Source of the DNA: Bryoerythrophyllum caledonicum
Taxonomy: Eukaryota > Streptophyta > Bryopsida > Pottiales > Pottiaceae
Direction: 5' to 3'
Length of the DNA: 64,000 bases
Assembly (NCBI GenBank): GCA_963971425.1
Contig: OZ020514.1
Location: 27,020,602 to 27,084,601 of the forward strand
Shown here: positions 1 through 12,732 of the stretch, piece after piece
Numbering within the stretch: position 1 is the first letter of the stretch
Layout of the letters: each line of letters begins with the position of its first letter
Made by a program: the position numbers and the translations under genes
Notes under the pieces: model-generated
The model's database searches: none
Told to the model about the DNA's origin: nothing
What the model saw: only the letters and a program-made list of their open reading frames with translations

Positions 1-3000
1 CTCCAATCTGTAGTAAAGGTCCTCAAACGACGATCTTCAGGTGCAATTTTAACTTGATTATATCCAGAAAATCCATCTAAAAAAGAATAACATTCATGTC
101 TTGCAACTCCATGTAAGATAGCATTAATAAATGGAAGAGGAAAATGATCCTTTTTTGTGACACTGTTAAATTTCCTAAAATCTAGATAAATTTGTAATTT
201 GCCATTCTTTTTAGGAACAACCACAATAGGTGAAACCCACTCACTATAGGGAACGGGATAGATAAATCTACACTCTAATAGTTTATCAATCTCTTCCTTA
301 ACCATAAGTGAGTATTTGGAATTCATTCTATATTGTCTTTGTCGGACAGGTTTAGTATGAGGTTCTAAAATTATTCTATGTTGAGTGACCTCAAGGGGAA
401 TACCTTTTAAGTCTTTGTAAGTCCATGCAAAAGCACTCTTATGATTTAAAAAGAATTCATGCCATTGTTCCCTTTCCATTAATGTTAATCCTGAACAAAT
501 TTGAATTAATCTTGGTTCATCTAAAGTTCCCAAATTTAAAGATGTAACAGATTCTGAAGAGAAGTAAAAGAAAGTTTAGTATGCAACATATTGTCTACAG
601 GGGGAACATAGGTAAAACTACCTTTTCCTCATATGAGACACAAGTTGAAGAGAGTGATTTTACTACTGATGAAATAAGTGATAGAGAAAGTGAGGATATT
701 CATTGTGTAACTAAGGAAATGCCAATCATAAAAAGGGCGGGTCCGAGAGAATATTTCTTGCCACCCCATCAATTTGAGGTATAAAGGAGAGAACATAGGT
801 AAAACTTTGAATCGTCAATGTTCCTTTTCTCCAATCATCCTTAGCTTTAGCTGTTTTTAACCAAGGTCGACCCAGGAGAATTGGATATGTTGAAAATGAT
901 TCGGTAACTTTAAAGATTATATAGCTAAGGGCAAAGGATAATCCTCCAATTATGGTTGGGACTGCATTTACTTGTCTCAAAGGTGTAACACAACTTTGAT
1001 CTGCCATCCTTAGAATAATTGGTGTTTTTTCAACCTTGTTAATCCCAATTCATCCATGGTATCACGATGCATTAAATTTACACTAGAACCACTATCAACT
1101 TGAGTTCCTTCAATTATTGGGCCATCAATAATTACGTCAATTGTAGGCGCTCCTGGATCTAATGAAATATCATGAACATCTACAATTTTTGGTTTTTTAT
1201 GCACTAACGAAGAACTTAATTCATGGCGGCAACTTGGTGCTATAGCCAATAATTGTCGTAATGAAATTTGTGGCTAAATATTGTCCATATTATGAAGAAT
1301 ATTATAAGGGACAGTTCCCTTTGCCAACTTCATTGTACGCGTAAATTTTTGTTTTTTCACTGTAGGTAGTACCTCTTAGGCTTTCTTTTTAGGATTCTAA
1401 TAAAAAACATCGCAAGGTCAAACTACAAATATATATTGTTTTCTGAATTATTTTCATGATTAAATACTAGATCCATTAATGGTTTATTTCTTTGACTCTC
1501 ACTTAAATTAGGACGTTTTAATATAGTGATTTTAGGATTTACAGATGGAGAGGAAGTAGAAGCTTTATTCTTATTTTCTACATCCTTCTTTTTGGGGTTA
1601 TCTCCAATTTTTCCACCGGTATATTCACTATCAAAGCTATTGTCCTGATCACTTTCTTTAAAACTGACTTGAGCCTTAGCAGCAGATCTGGTTATATAAA
1701 CATCTCTTAAGGGAGAAAGTTGACAATGAGAAATGTGATTAACGTCTCTAGTGTCATCCGTCCTTTGTTGTTTAACAGGAGTAGGGCATTATATTCATTA
1801 GCAGTATGTCCAATTTGTTAGCATCTGCCACAAAGTGGATCATATCCCCCACGACCATTTTTACTTGGTTTACTACTGATCCTAGCTATATGTCTCGGTT
1901 CACCACAATTATAACAAATAATAGATCTTCTATTTCCTTGTTCATTGTTCTCTTTTCCCTTTTCCCATTCACTGGATCTTACAATAGGTTTCTTAGAAAT
2001 TTGAGCATAACTACTCTTACCCTTAGATTCTCCTGTCTGGGACACTACCTAAGTCACTACCCTCACTTCTTTTAAATGCCAACAATGGTAGACTTCATGA
2101 CCTTTCCCTCCACAATAGCTATATGTCAAAGGAATTTTATCATTAGTTGGGGTCGAACATTCAGTTGGTAAATGTCCATGCCCTCCACAATTTGTACACC
2201 AAACATTTGTTCTTTGATTATCAACAGTAGGTCTTTTAACATTTGCATTAGCTACTTCGGCTGCTAAATCTTTTAATTGTTCAGCTAATTTTTGAATTTC
2301 ATTTACTTGGGACGCTTCGGGTGCAAGTAATAATAATGGTAAAGAATTAGTCTTCACCCGTTCCCTATAAGCTAAGGGGGTGGAGTTCATTATCCTTGGT
2401 GGATAATATTCCTTGCCATAACCTCCCATAGGTGCGGCCTAATCCGGAACATTTTCTAACATAAGAGGTGGTGGTGGTTGTCATGCATTCATTGTATAAT
2501 TGGCTCCTATCATAGATTCTTCACAATTTTGTGCACTAATAAAAGCAACTTCTAAATCAACAGGTGATGAAACTCGAACTTGGTATTGAATTTGGGAATT
2601 TGGTATACTATCAATAAAAACATTTATTATAAAAGGGTCAGCCATTCCATGATTAGGCCACTTATGTAATAACAATTTCAATCGAGTATAACCCAAAGAA
2701 ATAGATTCATTGGGCATCTTTTAACAGTAACCATATTGTTGGCTTGGAATCTAACCCATGGTACCAAAAAGGAGCCTCTCCTACTAGATTTCTTGGAAAA
2801 CTGGTCAAATATTTGGTTTCAGGAAGATCATTCGCAGCTGCAACGGTCTGAAATCGATCAATATAGGCATCTGGGTCATCTCCCACAGTTCCATAAAAAT
2901 GGGTGTAAAGAGCTATGTTCAAATGTCTTGAGATAGGTTTTTCTGGAAGTGTCATGTTGTCTAATTCAGGATCAACAAGTGGTGGAGGAGAAGGTGGTGA

Positions 3001-3200
3001 GGGTGGAGATAAAAGTGCAAACGTTTTCAAGCCAGGTGGACTGAAGATGTTTGAACACTATATTCATTAAAATGAGACAACTTGTGAATTTTGAGACTAA
3101 AAGCCTATTATTTCGGAACAATAAACAATGTGTATAGTTATTGCAAACAGTAAAATACAATAAACAACATAAGGAAAAGCATCACGAAGAGGTTCCCCCA
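1..3200 (-). mobile_element. Ty3/Gypsy LTR retrotransposon fossil, cut by window edge
   Basis: On the minus strand, from right to left, there are a gag-like segment (about 2481-3030), CCHC zinc-knuckle segments (about 1818-2429), an aspartic-protease-like segment with a DSGS motif (about 726-1249) and the start of a reverse transcriptase (about 1-545) with the Gypsy-type signature SFLDGFSGYNQ. The order gag, protease, reverse transcriptase fits Ty3/Gypsy. It runs off the left edge, and no LTR pair is visible. The coding region is broken in several places, so it is an old, inactive copy. Confidence 0.85.
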
Positions 3201-4190
3201 ACATTGTAGGGGCAAAATTCTAAATATTTATCTTAGAAGAAAAGGTAATTTATTGAATTTGGGCCAATTATCAACAAGTTAGGGAGTGCCTATATTGGAA
3301 GACACTTCTCTCTGAGTACATACTATTGTGTTTTATTTCAAATAATAACTAAAGACTACATTAAGTTAATTGTTGATTCAAAGTGATATGACATGATAGA
3401 TCTATCCTCGCTACTACTATAAAGAACCAACTATTCACCAAAACAAAATACTCCTGAAAAATGGCAATCTAAAATTAGAAATCACAAGTGACAAAACAAA
3501 GGTATTAGCATGGTAGAAGGCAAAAGCAAGTAAACATGCAATGGTTCCGACTACAAATTATTAATAGTGGAACACCATACAAAAATACATGCATTTAGAA
3601 TAATATGCACAAACGAAATAACACCATATTCGTTATATTGGGAAATTTCCATGATTATGAAGATATATGGTCGTTGAAGTATCAATAAATATTGACATTT
3701 GAAGGTGCAACGCATAAAGACAATGTATCAAGAATACTATATTTCATTCCATGGATGGACCAAAATAGCCGAATGTCCAAAAAAGAGGTAACGGTAAAGG
3801 AAGCATATACCATTAATCCAAGCATTTTTCAAAACTTCATGAAAAAAAGTCACACACAACATTCATTTACCCCGAGGCAAAACACAATTGCCCTATCACT
3901 AATCAAATAGTCTAGGGAGTCCCTCCATAAGCCTCTATACGCGTCTTCAAAAAAGCCCTATGACGTTGCCTAGTCCATGTTGCGCCATTCTCTTGCATTA
4001 ATGGACTCTCAAGAAGACGCTGCAAACCCCGCCTACACACCTTGTCCGTGTTTGATTTGGACAGCAAGTGACGGCGGGAGGAAGCGGAAGGAGAGCATTT
4101 GATTCCAGCAGCATTTTGTGAGAGAATACGGGGGCGGAGACATTTACCAGATGGTTCCTGCACAATAGGCGCCACAAACAATCCAAACAA
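3200..4190. other. Non-coding flank between Gypsy fossil and element A
   Basis: AT-rich sequence with no convincing coding region. It holds no palindromes of the type found from 4193 onward. I could not locate a clear left terminus of element A here. Confidence 0.4.
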
Positions 4191-4762
4191 ATACACTTTA
4201 GGTCGAATACACCTACACGGCACACATGAAAAATTGTATCATCAAGATCCATCCTAGTGCACTTTAGGTCGAATGGAGCTAAAATGCAGAAGGGAAAATT
4301 CACAGAGCAAATTTAACATCCAATGAACAAAAACAAGCTCAAATGAAGCAAAACTACAAGAGTGCAATGTAGCTCATCAACAAACAAAGACTGCCTAGGC
4401 AAGAACGACTCAATAGTGCAATAACTTGGAGGTCAGCGTAACACGCCCCGTGAGCGAGCGTTGGTAAGTAGCATCCCTGAAACCATCATAGTAAATACGC
4501 TTTGCCGGAGTACAATTATCCGGGTTTAGACGCGGAGACCCCAGAACTGAACGAGGCCACTATGGCAAAGGTGAGTTGTTCCTTTCATGAATTGGCTCCC
4601 ACGCAATAGGGCTTTCAACAACTCCGTCGTCCACTGCCATGGTCGAATAATCCATGGTTGACAGCGCGGTTGCAGCAGAGTGCAACAAAAGCCCTTTACT
4701 CTGAAGGGAAAGGGCAAACTCCTATGGGCCCAACAAGGAATCCACGGACGCCCGACAAGCAC
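3912..4762 (-). other. Unassigned short reading frames downstream of the FCP1-like gene
   Basis: Short overlapping minus-strand frames (for example 3912-4223 and 4526-4762) lie on the 3' side of the FCP1-like gene of element A. None matches a family I know, and they do not resemble the minus-strand gene at 21807-22502 downstream of the related gene in element B. They may be decayed 3' exons or chance frames. Two A-type palindromes (4193-4213, 4257-4287) lie inside this stretch. Confidence 0.25.
4193..4287. repeat. A-type palindromes, left group (one half site, one imperfect)
   Basis: At 4193-4213 there is a left half site (CACTTTAGGTCGAA). At 4257-4287 there is an imperfect palindrome with arms GCACTTTAGGTC and GAGCTAAAATGC. 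They mark the leftmost extent of the A-type signal. Confidence 0.7.
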
Positions 4763-4979
4763 AGCCCTGTAGAAATTTCAACAAAAGTGACACTCACATA
4801 TCTCAGAACAATAGATGAAAACTCCAATCTTTAAAAAGAGGACAACATTCCATCAACAGTAGGTATCCAATCCTCACAACAAACACAATGGAGAAACATC
4901 TCCATTTGTATTATCAAAAAATATATATACACAAAACATGGTCCAAAAAAATTTACAAAATGGAGCTGCAGTCAATCAA

Positions 4980-5010
4980 TACAGTTTAGCTCTATTCGAC
5001 CTAAAGTATA
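4980..5010. repeat. A-type palindrome next to the FCP1-like gene stop
   Basis: Arms AGTTTAGCTC and GACCTAAAGT flank a short centre, just downstream of the stop of the FCP1-like reading frame. Its centre (CTCTATTCGAC) resembles the variants near 13.5-15.0 kb, which suggests a terminal or 3'-flank class of sites. Confidence 0.7.
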
Positions 5011-5036
5011 TTAAGGATCTAAGCGTTTCAACGGCA

Positions 5037-6252
5037 TTAGGAGCGGAGATTCTGATAGGTTAGAATTACGTTACAGTTACTCGCAGACTGACCACACGTC
5101 TTCTGATCATTATAGAACATCTCCCGGCCCGAGGGATGTTCAGCACGGTACTGCGCTAGGCCACCCGGAAACAAATGAAGGTCAGAAAGATATGGGAGCA
5201 ATTCCTCCAGCAGTATAGAATCATCTCTCGTGCCATCATGGTTGTACGACCATGCCGGAAGTAGAAGGACATTCTTTGGCAAATTGAGCACATGCTTAAT
5301 TGGGCTATCGTCAATGACAAGCGTATTTGCCGGAGTATACTCACAACCCAACCTATTGAAGAGATGATTCGATAACGTCTTCAAGAAGATGTCCTTCTGA
5401 GTGCCAAATTCCTTCATGTAGATTGTTCTGCTACCGACTCTATGCTCGGGAACCCTATCGCAACTCTCATGACCAAGGAACTTGAGAGGGTACGAAGAAC
5501 TATGCTGAAAAAGATATTGACATATCTCACGTGTTGTAGATTCCATCATTGAACTCCAGATCGTGATGGTGGCAATCTTAGACAACTTCGTAAGGAATTC
5601 AGCACAACCAGGGCGCACCCGAACTAGCTTAGGGCCTACTTCGGCCGGCAGCAAAGCCGAGTAAATGGACGGGATAGAGTTCTTGGATCCCCTGGTGTGC
5701 CACGATGGCTTACACGTGCATAGAATCTCATTTAGGTCCAGCACAACATTCAACCACCTGCCCTCGGAATCTGAAAAGACTCTAGTAATTTCTTCTAAAT
5801 TACTGGCACCACTTATTCATGACTTGCAGACCTGGTTCGGAAACGCCAGGAGAACGAGCAATATTACCAAAGATTCATGAACAACAACAAGTCAACATAA
5901 TGTAGAACTAAAGAGAGCAAATGGGGGGGAAGCGACATGGAGAAGCGCACAGTGTATATAGTGTTAGAAAAGCACCTCGAGAACTTCATCATCTTGGAGC
6001 AATTCGTCTCGGACCCCCATCGATCCCAACGAAACCTGAATGGTGTCAAGGGGTTCCGAGTGCCCCAGAACGATTTGGAGGCACGGTTCCGAGACAAGAA
6101 GAGGTGGCTCCGGGACAGAAGAATCATGATTGATCTCGTCTACGAGCACGGCCGAAGCTTGGACGACATCTTCTATGACTGGGACTGCAGTTTGGACGAC
6201 CTCATCTATTACTGGTTGAGCGATCGCGTCATCACCGAAACTTAGATCTCAA
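5037..6252 (-). CDS. FCP1/NLI-interacting-factor-like HAD domain protein (element A)
   Basis: Two likely exons are visible. An acidic N-terminal exon (about 6252-5973) has a VIDEVVQ / VIEDVVQ repeat and ends at a GAG|GTGCTT donor. The main exon (about 5775-5037) follows a pyrimidine-rich TTTTCAG acceptor. The protein reads WLNVVLDLNEILC (HAD motif I, where the second Asp of DLDET is Asn), then TITIWSSMME (motif II region), then TLVIDDSP (motif III) and a PYLSDL tail, as in FCP1/SCP-type phosphatases. Plant relatives of the DLNG type also have Asn here, so it may bind phosphoprotein rather than hydrolyse it (inference). The main exon has no internal stop. It lies downstream of and on the same strand as the large gene, and could be a separate gene or its last exons. 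A homologue lies at 25188-26000. Confidence 0.7.
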
Positions 6253-6328
6253 AAAAATCAACAACTTCAACCTATTAGCAGATGCGCACATAGGACACTG
6301 ATACAAGTCAGAGTTGTCGGATGTTAAG

Positions 6329-6354
6329 CAGTTTAGCTCAAGTCAAGCTGAAGT
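6329..6354. repeat. A-type palindrome between coiled-coil part and FCP1-like gene
   Basis: Imperfect palindrome with arms CAGTTTAGCTC and AAGCTGAAGTG, in the non-coding gap (about 6253-6457) before the FCP1-like acidic exon. If the FCP1-like part is spliced to the upstream unit, this site is intronic like the others. Confidence 0.65.
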
Positions 6355-6426
6355 GCTCGCTGAGCACTGTAATATTAACAAAAAATACTGGAGTACAAAA
6401 TTGGACATTTACAAAATGTTCTACCT

Positions 6427-7425
6427 CTATACACTCGCAACTACGTTACAGTAACCTGACGATGAGCTGGGGACATCAACGAGAGATACGTCCCGAGCGG
6501 GCGACTTTAGAGGGGAAGAGGGGCGGGTCGGCGGGGACGGGGGATCAGGTAGCAATTGAGCCCCCATGGAGACGGGGGAGAAACCTGCCAGAGACGGCAG
6601 CAGCGAACCGCGAGGCAGACTCCCAATCCCTTCTTCAGCTGAGATGGGAGGCTGGGGGATCATAGTATTCACTACGGGTGTTGTCATGGCGACAAGAGGC
6701 AAAGTAGCCGTCATGAATCTCTGCATCATGAGCATCATGTCGTTATGCCTCAGGTCTTGGTCCCTCTTCATGTCCTCGTCACGCCTTCGCTACCTATCCC
6801 TGAGCTCCTCGTCACGCTCCGCGAGCCGCTGCTCCATCAACCTCATCCGGGTGGCCTCCTCTTTGAGCTTCTTCTTGAGGGCAATAAACCTAATGTCGTC
6901 CTGAGCACTGCTCGCCGTTGCCAACGGAGAGCGGCCGGTCGCGTTGGCGACTTTCCTCTTCTTGGCCACGAGCCGAGCGGACAACTCACCCAAGGTCGGA
7001 GGTGAATGAGGTCTCTCGGAGATATCAAGTGATTCCAACTCCAAGAAATCGAGCCGCTGCCGCGAGGTACCCATTGTCTCTCCCGCTTAAGACCCAGAGC
7101 CACTATGAAGCTCCGACGGAGTGGCGGTATCGAAATCGTCATGGGAATCGGCATCAGGTGTGGCCGTACTGGAGCTCAGGCAAACACCCAGGGGGCTGTG
7201 GACCACATCCTCCTCCTCTTCTTCATCGACGGGATCAATAACCACTTTCTTCTTCCCCTTGGCAACGGCCTCTCCAAGCTCGGGGAAGATCTCCGCGTTG
7301 ACGTGATATGCAACAACATTGAAATCGGCCCGATCCAACGTCAATGCGACCTCCATGGCGTCGTTGAGGTCCTGTTCATCGGTGCCGTGGGATATGCAGA
7401 ATGCCTCCAGATCCAACATCTGCAC
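6427..7425 (-). pseudogene. Acidic / coiled-coil / proline-rich protein of element A
   Basis: Three collinear minus-strand segments (7425-7087, 7074-6790, 6771-6427) are separated by in-frame stops. The first opens at an acceptor-like TGTGCAG|ATGTTGG and carries an acidic run (VDEEEEEDVV). The second is a Lys/Arg/Glu-rich predicted coiled coil (LKKKLKEEATRMRLMEQRLAERDEE, shown here only in outline). The third is Met/Pro/Ser-rich. I recognise no enzyme motif. The matching part of element B (27924-26462) also runs from an acidic low-complexity region into a coiled coil, though sequence identity is weak. A DNA-binding or multimerisation subunit is a guess. Confidence 0.5.
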
Positions 7426-7445
7426 ACCAATGGATTGAACAGGTT

Positions 7446-7691
7446 ACACTTTAGGTCGAATCGAGCTAAAGTGAATACAAAGGAACACTGATACGAAAAC
7501 GCAGCTATTAAAACTTGAAAAGATACGACGTGATTGATGACTGCTAGAAAACCATATAAAAATAAGCTGGCACTTTAGCTCGACTCGAGCTAAAGTGCCA
7601 CGCTACAAAAGCATAAGAGACGACCTCTCTGAAACAATACATGCACAGTCAGAGAGGGTATCAACAGTTTAGCTCGAGTCGAGCTAAACTG
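7446..7691. repeat. Three A-type palindromes in intron 2 of the element A gene
   Basis: Palindromes lie at 7446-7473, 7569-7599 and 7665-7691. The last is a perfect 27-mer with arms CAGTTTAGCTCGA and TCGAGCTAAACTG around one G. All three fall between the donor at about 7702 (GTG|GTAAGTATC) and the acceptor near 7423. Element B has three palindromes in the equivalent intron. Confidence 0.85.
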
Positions 7692-10600
7692 CAGAGATAC
7701 TTACCACACTCGCAGTCAGTAATTTCGTCCCGCCAAACAGCTGGACAACTGAATCCCTCCTCTTGCAGAACAGCTCTAGGACCTTGATGAAGAACTCCAT
7801 CCTCAGCTCGTTCATGTTCATGGAGTACGCCAGCTCGTTGTACTTGCGTAGCTTTGTGTGCAACACATGCTCCGGAGCTACGTAGGTCTTCTTCACGGCC
7901 GGGATCTGCGTAAGCTCCCTCTTGAAGAGAAAGAAGAGGCGAACCGGGTCCAGAGCGTTGTTGGTCTTTGGGGCATATCCCCCCAAGCGCTCGTTCTTGG
8001 AGGGAAGATACTTTGACTGCAGCTCATCGTACGCATGGCACAACGACGGGCCCTCAGCAAACGCTGTCACTTGAAGGTGTGACTGCTCGTCGCCGCAAAT
8101 GAAGAGCCACGCTGAAAGACCGGTGAGGGGAGGCTGCCCTTTCGATGCAAACATCGTCATGAACTCGTCGAAGAAGGGCCTCTCCAACGACGACGTTGCC
8201 TTCCCTGAGAAACCACGGATATTCCAGAAGTCGATGATGTCGAGCTTCACGTTGCAGCCCATGTTACGCATCTGAGGGCCATCCTCTGAGCGAGTTGGTT
8301 GCCACCTTGTATGGACGAAAATGCATGGCCCCATGAGGTGGAACAAACCGCGACCGCACATCGAGGAAGACTCTGAAGAACTCTTTCGCATAGGGAGAGA
8401 GATCCTCACATTTGTAGTTGCGAAATTGCGTCTGCCTCGAATCCTTGTAGTATGAATCCGGTGGACCCCAATCCAAGAGGGCATGCTTTGAGGCCTTGCT
8501 GACGTTGTAGTCCTTCTTAAACTTCCGCCAGTTGGCCCGACTGTACGCTCCAGCGCTGTTGAAGAGGGCAAGCTTCGGCTTGATCAATTGAAGCTCCTTT
8601 CGAGCGACCTCCTTCCTCTTCCTTCAATCGACCCAGTCCCGGGTGCTGTAGCAATCCTCCAGCACAGATTGCGGCTGCTTCACAACCACCTTAGGATAAG
8701 GTAGTTTTCGCGATGGTCCTGATCGATTGAGTATATGCTTACACAGTGTTGCGTGATCAGCCTCGGTCATGTTGCTGAAGAACTTGAAGAACTCGCACGT
8801 CAAAACCCCATCTTTCTCAGGCACCCACGACTTGGCGTCTTTAAACTTTGACAAGGTCGACATTGTTGAATCGACGTTGATGAAGTCGCCTTGCGCCGCC
8901 AAAGAGATGACATCCGACCAGAGCTTGAAGGTCTCATCGGACGAGGTGATAATCTTCACCTCTTTTGTAATCGAGAGCTCCTTCGCCTTTCCGGCTTTCT
9001 TGAGCGCTGCCTGGCTTTTCGCAACGTCGATCATTGCGAAGCGCTCACGAAAAGCATTTAGAAATGGTTGTGTAGAACATTGGCAGGGTTGATTTAGTTT
9101 ATAATCACAGTAGAAAATATACGTGACCAACAGGTCCGGAAAATGCAGGTTAGCTCGAGTCGAGCTAACTTGCAACCGGAGAGTATACACTATAAGCGAT
9201 TGAATCTGTATACACTACTATACTAAAAGTGTGCAAACACACAAGTTAGCTTGAGTCGAGCTAACGTGCACGACCTTGGTTTAGTAATATTACCTCAAAC
9301 TTCTTGTCATTAGCAATCTCAAGTGTTGTTCTCCGACCAGACTTGTGAGACCCGCGAATGCCCGCGGCGGAGTGCTTTGGCATTGGTCTCCCAACTTGGA
9401 TCCACAAAGCACGAGAGCCAAGGATATTTGTTGCCCACGTCGTCTTGAATAGGACCAAGTGATTTACGCGATTATAATATTCAGAAATCTTCCTCAACTT
9501 CTCTCGGTCCTCCGTCCAGACAATGTAACATTGCCATGTTCGAAAGTGCCTTCTCATCACCTCCGAGACGTTGCCGTTTATCATCGACTTTCATGCTGCA
9601 ACGCTGTACTCGCCGTCGATGATATAGAAGTCGCAGTCGCTGAGCTCCTCAACCGTCGTTGGCATATGATCGAGCTTGGGCATGACGCAGAGAGTCTGCT
9701 TCTACGTCTTGTCCGGCATTTCGAGGTAATAATGCTTCAACTCCTCCATACCTCGAGGTTCGAATGCACGGATCGTCCACTCCGATGGTGCATTATGCAG
9801 CCTCATCAAGCTTGATCTTCATCTCTCTATCACCTTGGAATAAGCAGCTCTGACACTCCGTCCAGAATTTCTGGTAAATCTATTGGACGTTGGTGTAGTC
9901 GATTACCTCTCCAAACCCAAGCGCTTGAGGGAGCTCTGACAGTGCAGAGGCCATCAAATTGGCCAACTCCTCCTTTGAAACGAGCTTCGTCTTCTTCCTA
10001 GAAGAGGTCTTCGGCTTCTAGGCAGCTAAGCGCTTCTTGACGGGGGAAGCAGACAGTGCGTTGTGCAGGGTGCTTTGACTTGTTCTTGCACTTGGGGTTC
10101 TAACCGGTACCGACGCTTGACTCATATTTTGACTATCGGTCACGGCCCCAAAAACTACCGAAATTTCTATTGGGCGCCACCCCGCGATTAATTTTTCCTT
10201 CTCAAGAACAGCAAAGGTACTCATTCTGGATAGAATGATGCGGAGTTTATTCGCTACAGCCTTCGCTTTCAATGGCTGACCACTACTAGTCTCCCATTTC
10301 TTTTGTGAGATTTCGTGGTCGACCTGAGCCACTATATCATTAAATTGTGACCCCCTAAGAGAAGTGACTAAATCGTGGATACAGATTAGAGACGAAGTAT
10401 TGTTCACTACAATAGTAAACAAATAAGGATCGACAGACTCAGTGGTTGTCTCACACGACAACTTCACTATATCGTTATCTTCGTGGACTACATCAATAAT
10501 TTTGGTCTTGAAGTCGGTGTGTTGGGGTTCAGTGATATCACCAGCGAAGGTCTGACCAAACACTAGATTATCTGTGTAGGAGGCCCACAACAGCGTCCAC

Positions 10601-10739
10601 TTCATTGTCATTGATGGGTCTTTGAGCTCCCAACAATCCAAGTGATTGTTGTTGTCTCCATCGTCATCATCAATGTCGACAGACTTTGGCTGGAAGAAAT
10701 GCTGCAGCTGAGTAACCATCATGCCCCTCTCAGATCTGC
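7684..10739 (-). pseudogene. Large unknown protein of element A (shared with element B)
   Basis: Likely exon 1 runs from about 10739 (acceptor GTGTGTGCAG; start ATG near 10722, reading MMVTQLQHFFQP) to a GAG|GTAATA donor near 9293. Exon 2 runs from about 9090 to a donor near 7702. Exon 1 has an acidic start (DIDDDDGDNNN), a basic stretch (SSRKKTKLVSKEEL) and a segment with IIDGEYSVAASK followed by WQCYIVWTEDREKLRKISEYYN. Exon 2 has EVKIITSSDETFKLW, YPKVVV and a Lys/Arg-rich WVD-RKRKE region. Each segment aligns with element B. The DG-Q/E-H/Y segment recalls ParB/DGQHR-like folds, but I could not test that. In-frame stops include 10018, about 9881, about 9690, about 9598 and one after WVD near 8624. 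The last replaces an Arg that element B retains (CGA to TGA). Function unknown. Confidence 0.6.
9144..9271. repeat. Two A-type palindromes in intron 1 of the element A gene
   Basis: Palindromes at 9144-9174 (arms TTAGCTCGA / TCGAGCTAA, extended by TGCA at both ends) and 9240-9271 (GTTAGCTTGA / TCGAGCTAAC). Both lie between the exon ending near 9293 and the exon starting near 9090. Element B also has exactly two palindromes in the equivalent intron. Confidence 0.85.
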
Positions 10740-10803
10740 ACACACACAAAACCGAGCACAAATATTTGATTGCTAAATTGATCATCCAATAAAGACGGAG
10801 AGG

Positions 10804-11462
10804 TTACACTTTAGCTCGACTTGAGCTAAAGTGTATCCGAATGCAAAGTATTTTAGTAACACTCTGCAACATAATATAGTCATTTGTAATGTTTTCTTAA
10901 ACCCATTCAATCAATTCATGACATCTTCTTGTTCATCTCCTGAAACTGTGAAAAAGCTTACGAACCGATCCAATCACTCACGAAGCTCACTATATGAGGT
11001 TCTCAAGTGGTTGAAGCAGGACTTAAGCTCATGCACAATTTCTGAGAGGTGAACGAGAAGTGGACATGAGTTGGGTCAATGATATCATCGGTAACCTTTA
11101 CTTTTGGAATGTTTTTAGGTCCGAAAGTAGTGGTGTTTGAGTTGTGGTTTATGTCATTTGTTTTACACTTTAGCTCAATTCGAGGTAAAGTGTGTTGGAT
11201 TTGATGATTAGATAGATAATTTATTTCGATAGGTAGAGTTATCGAGTTGTGAATATTATCAAATGCATCTATGTCCGCACTTTAGCTCGAGTCGAGCTAA
11301 AGTGCCAACAAAGATGCATTGGTCCCGTATAGTTTAGCTCTTGTCGAGCAAAAGTGTACTGGTCTAATGCATCTTTGTCCGCACTTTAGCTCGAGTCGAG
11401 CTAAAGTGTAGCCAACAGTGTGCTATTCTGGCTCCACTTTAGCTCGACTCCAGTTAAAATGT
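10804..11462. repeat. A-type palindromes in the leader intron, four of them spaced about 52 bp
   Basis: Sites at 10804-10834, 11163-11193, 11278-11304 (perfect, CACTTTAGCTCGA / TCGAGCTAAAGTG), 11330-11356 (degenerate), 11382-11408 (perfect) and 11434-11462 (degenerate). The last four have centres at 11291, 11343, 11395 and 11448, so spacing is 52, 52 and 53 bp. The text AATGCATCT-TGTCCG precedes both perfect copies, showing local duplication. All lie upstream of the first coding exon and downstream of a donor-like AAAG|GTATGTG near 12192. Confidence 0.85.
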
Positions 11463-12192
11463 GTTGATTGAAAAGCTTTTGTATTACAATTTCTGCAGGT
11501 TTGTGTTTTGTATAATGATATTCAAGGCATAGGGTATAGGGCTCATGGGTTAGAGTATGGATTTTACCTTTCAGCCATTGATTATGAACTCTAATCCCAG
11601 ACAAATTCTGCTGGAACTAGATGTCGTGCAAGATCAATAACAAACAATCAATCAACGAATCAACCAATCAATCAAACAACCAATCACTCTATCCCAAAAC
11701 CAAAATGCAACATGCAGATAGAAAATACAACCACACATAAGCAATCAGAAAGCAGAACCACAGAAAAACCTAGTCATTCAGCAGTATGTTGAACATTCAA
11801 CACATTGAACGTTTCAACACATTCAACAATGAATACATTCAACATTCAACACATCAAAATCAACACATTGAACACAAAGTAGCACATTCAAAGCAGCACA
11901 TTGAAACTAATTTTCTTTTTTAAAAACGAACTAGCATCAACACTACGACAGAACATAACACCAATTCCACAAAACAACAATCAATACACGCACTCCTAAT
12001 ACAAACAGAGACTAAGAGCAATAAGACACAACAAATGCCTGAAGAAAACAAAAATCATACAATCCCAGCAAACACCACCAAACACCATAATTTCAGCTAA
12101 CAGAAAACTAGAAAACACGAAACATCAGACATAATTCACCAAACCAGAAAAACCATGAAACAATTGTACAAGAACGCGATCTGTACACATAC

Positions 12193-12720
12193 CTTTAAGT
12201 GTCGAAAGTCTTCTTCAGCTTCTTATTCCTCCTTCTTGTTCGAAATTCACGTCAATCCTTCACAGCTTCACGCGTTTCAATCTCTACGTGCTTGAAACCT
12301 CACTCAATTCAAACCCTCACTTCCTGTAGATCCTATCAGCAGAAAACCTAAGCCTACACAATTCGGAGAACGTGTGCAACAAACCCTAACAGAAACTCTA
12401 TTGAAAGTGCTTCTACAAACACGAACTGAGCAATACTCTACACAAACAGACGCGCAACACGAACACGAGCATACCACGAACACAAGCGCAGCACGAGCAC
12501 GAGCAGAAGACAAACACAAACACGATCACAAAACTAACTTAGACAAGCCACAGACACAAAGACGAAGACAAAAGAGAACACGCACACCACAGACACGAAC
12601 ACGAAGACGAAGGAGAACACCCACAGGAGCACGGAAAGGAGAGAGAGAGAGAAAGAGAGCTCGCAGCCCGATTTGAGACCCTGGACGTCTTCAATTCAAA
12701 ACCCTAAGCCGTGAGGACGG
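12193..12720 (-). promoter_or_regulatory. Probable leader exon and promoter side of the element A gene
   Basis: CA/GA-rich low-complexity sequence (acacgaacacgaag-like on the plus strand) ends on its left at a donor-like AAAG|GTATGTGTACAG near 12192. Element B has a similar low-complexity CA-rich zone at about 32200-32650, in the same place relative to its gene. I infer a 5' untranslated exon; no TATA box is clear. Confidence 0.4.
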
Positions 12721-12732
12721 CTCCTATGGCCG

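Noticed and set aside
3400-3430. TACTATAAAGAACC as a possible left CACTA end of element A
   Set aside because: Only a few bases resemble a terminus, and no partner with the same inner sequence exists on the right.
9459-9815. 118-codon plus-strand frame
   Set aside because: It is the shadow of the conserved minus-strand segment that matches element B.
12374-12676. 100-codon basic plus-strand frame
   Set aside because: Low-complexity ACACGAACACG repeats in the leader zone of element A; composition-driven, no conserved motif.
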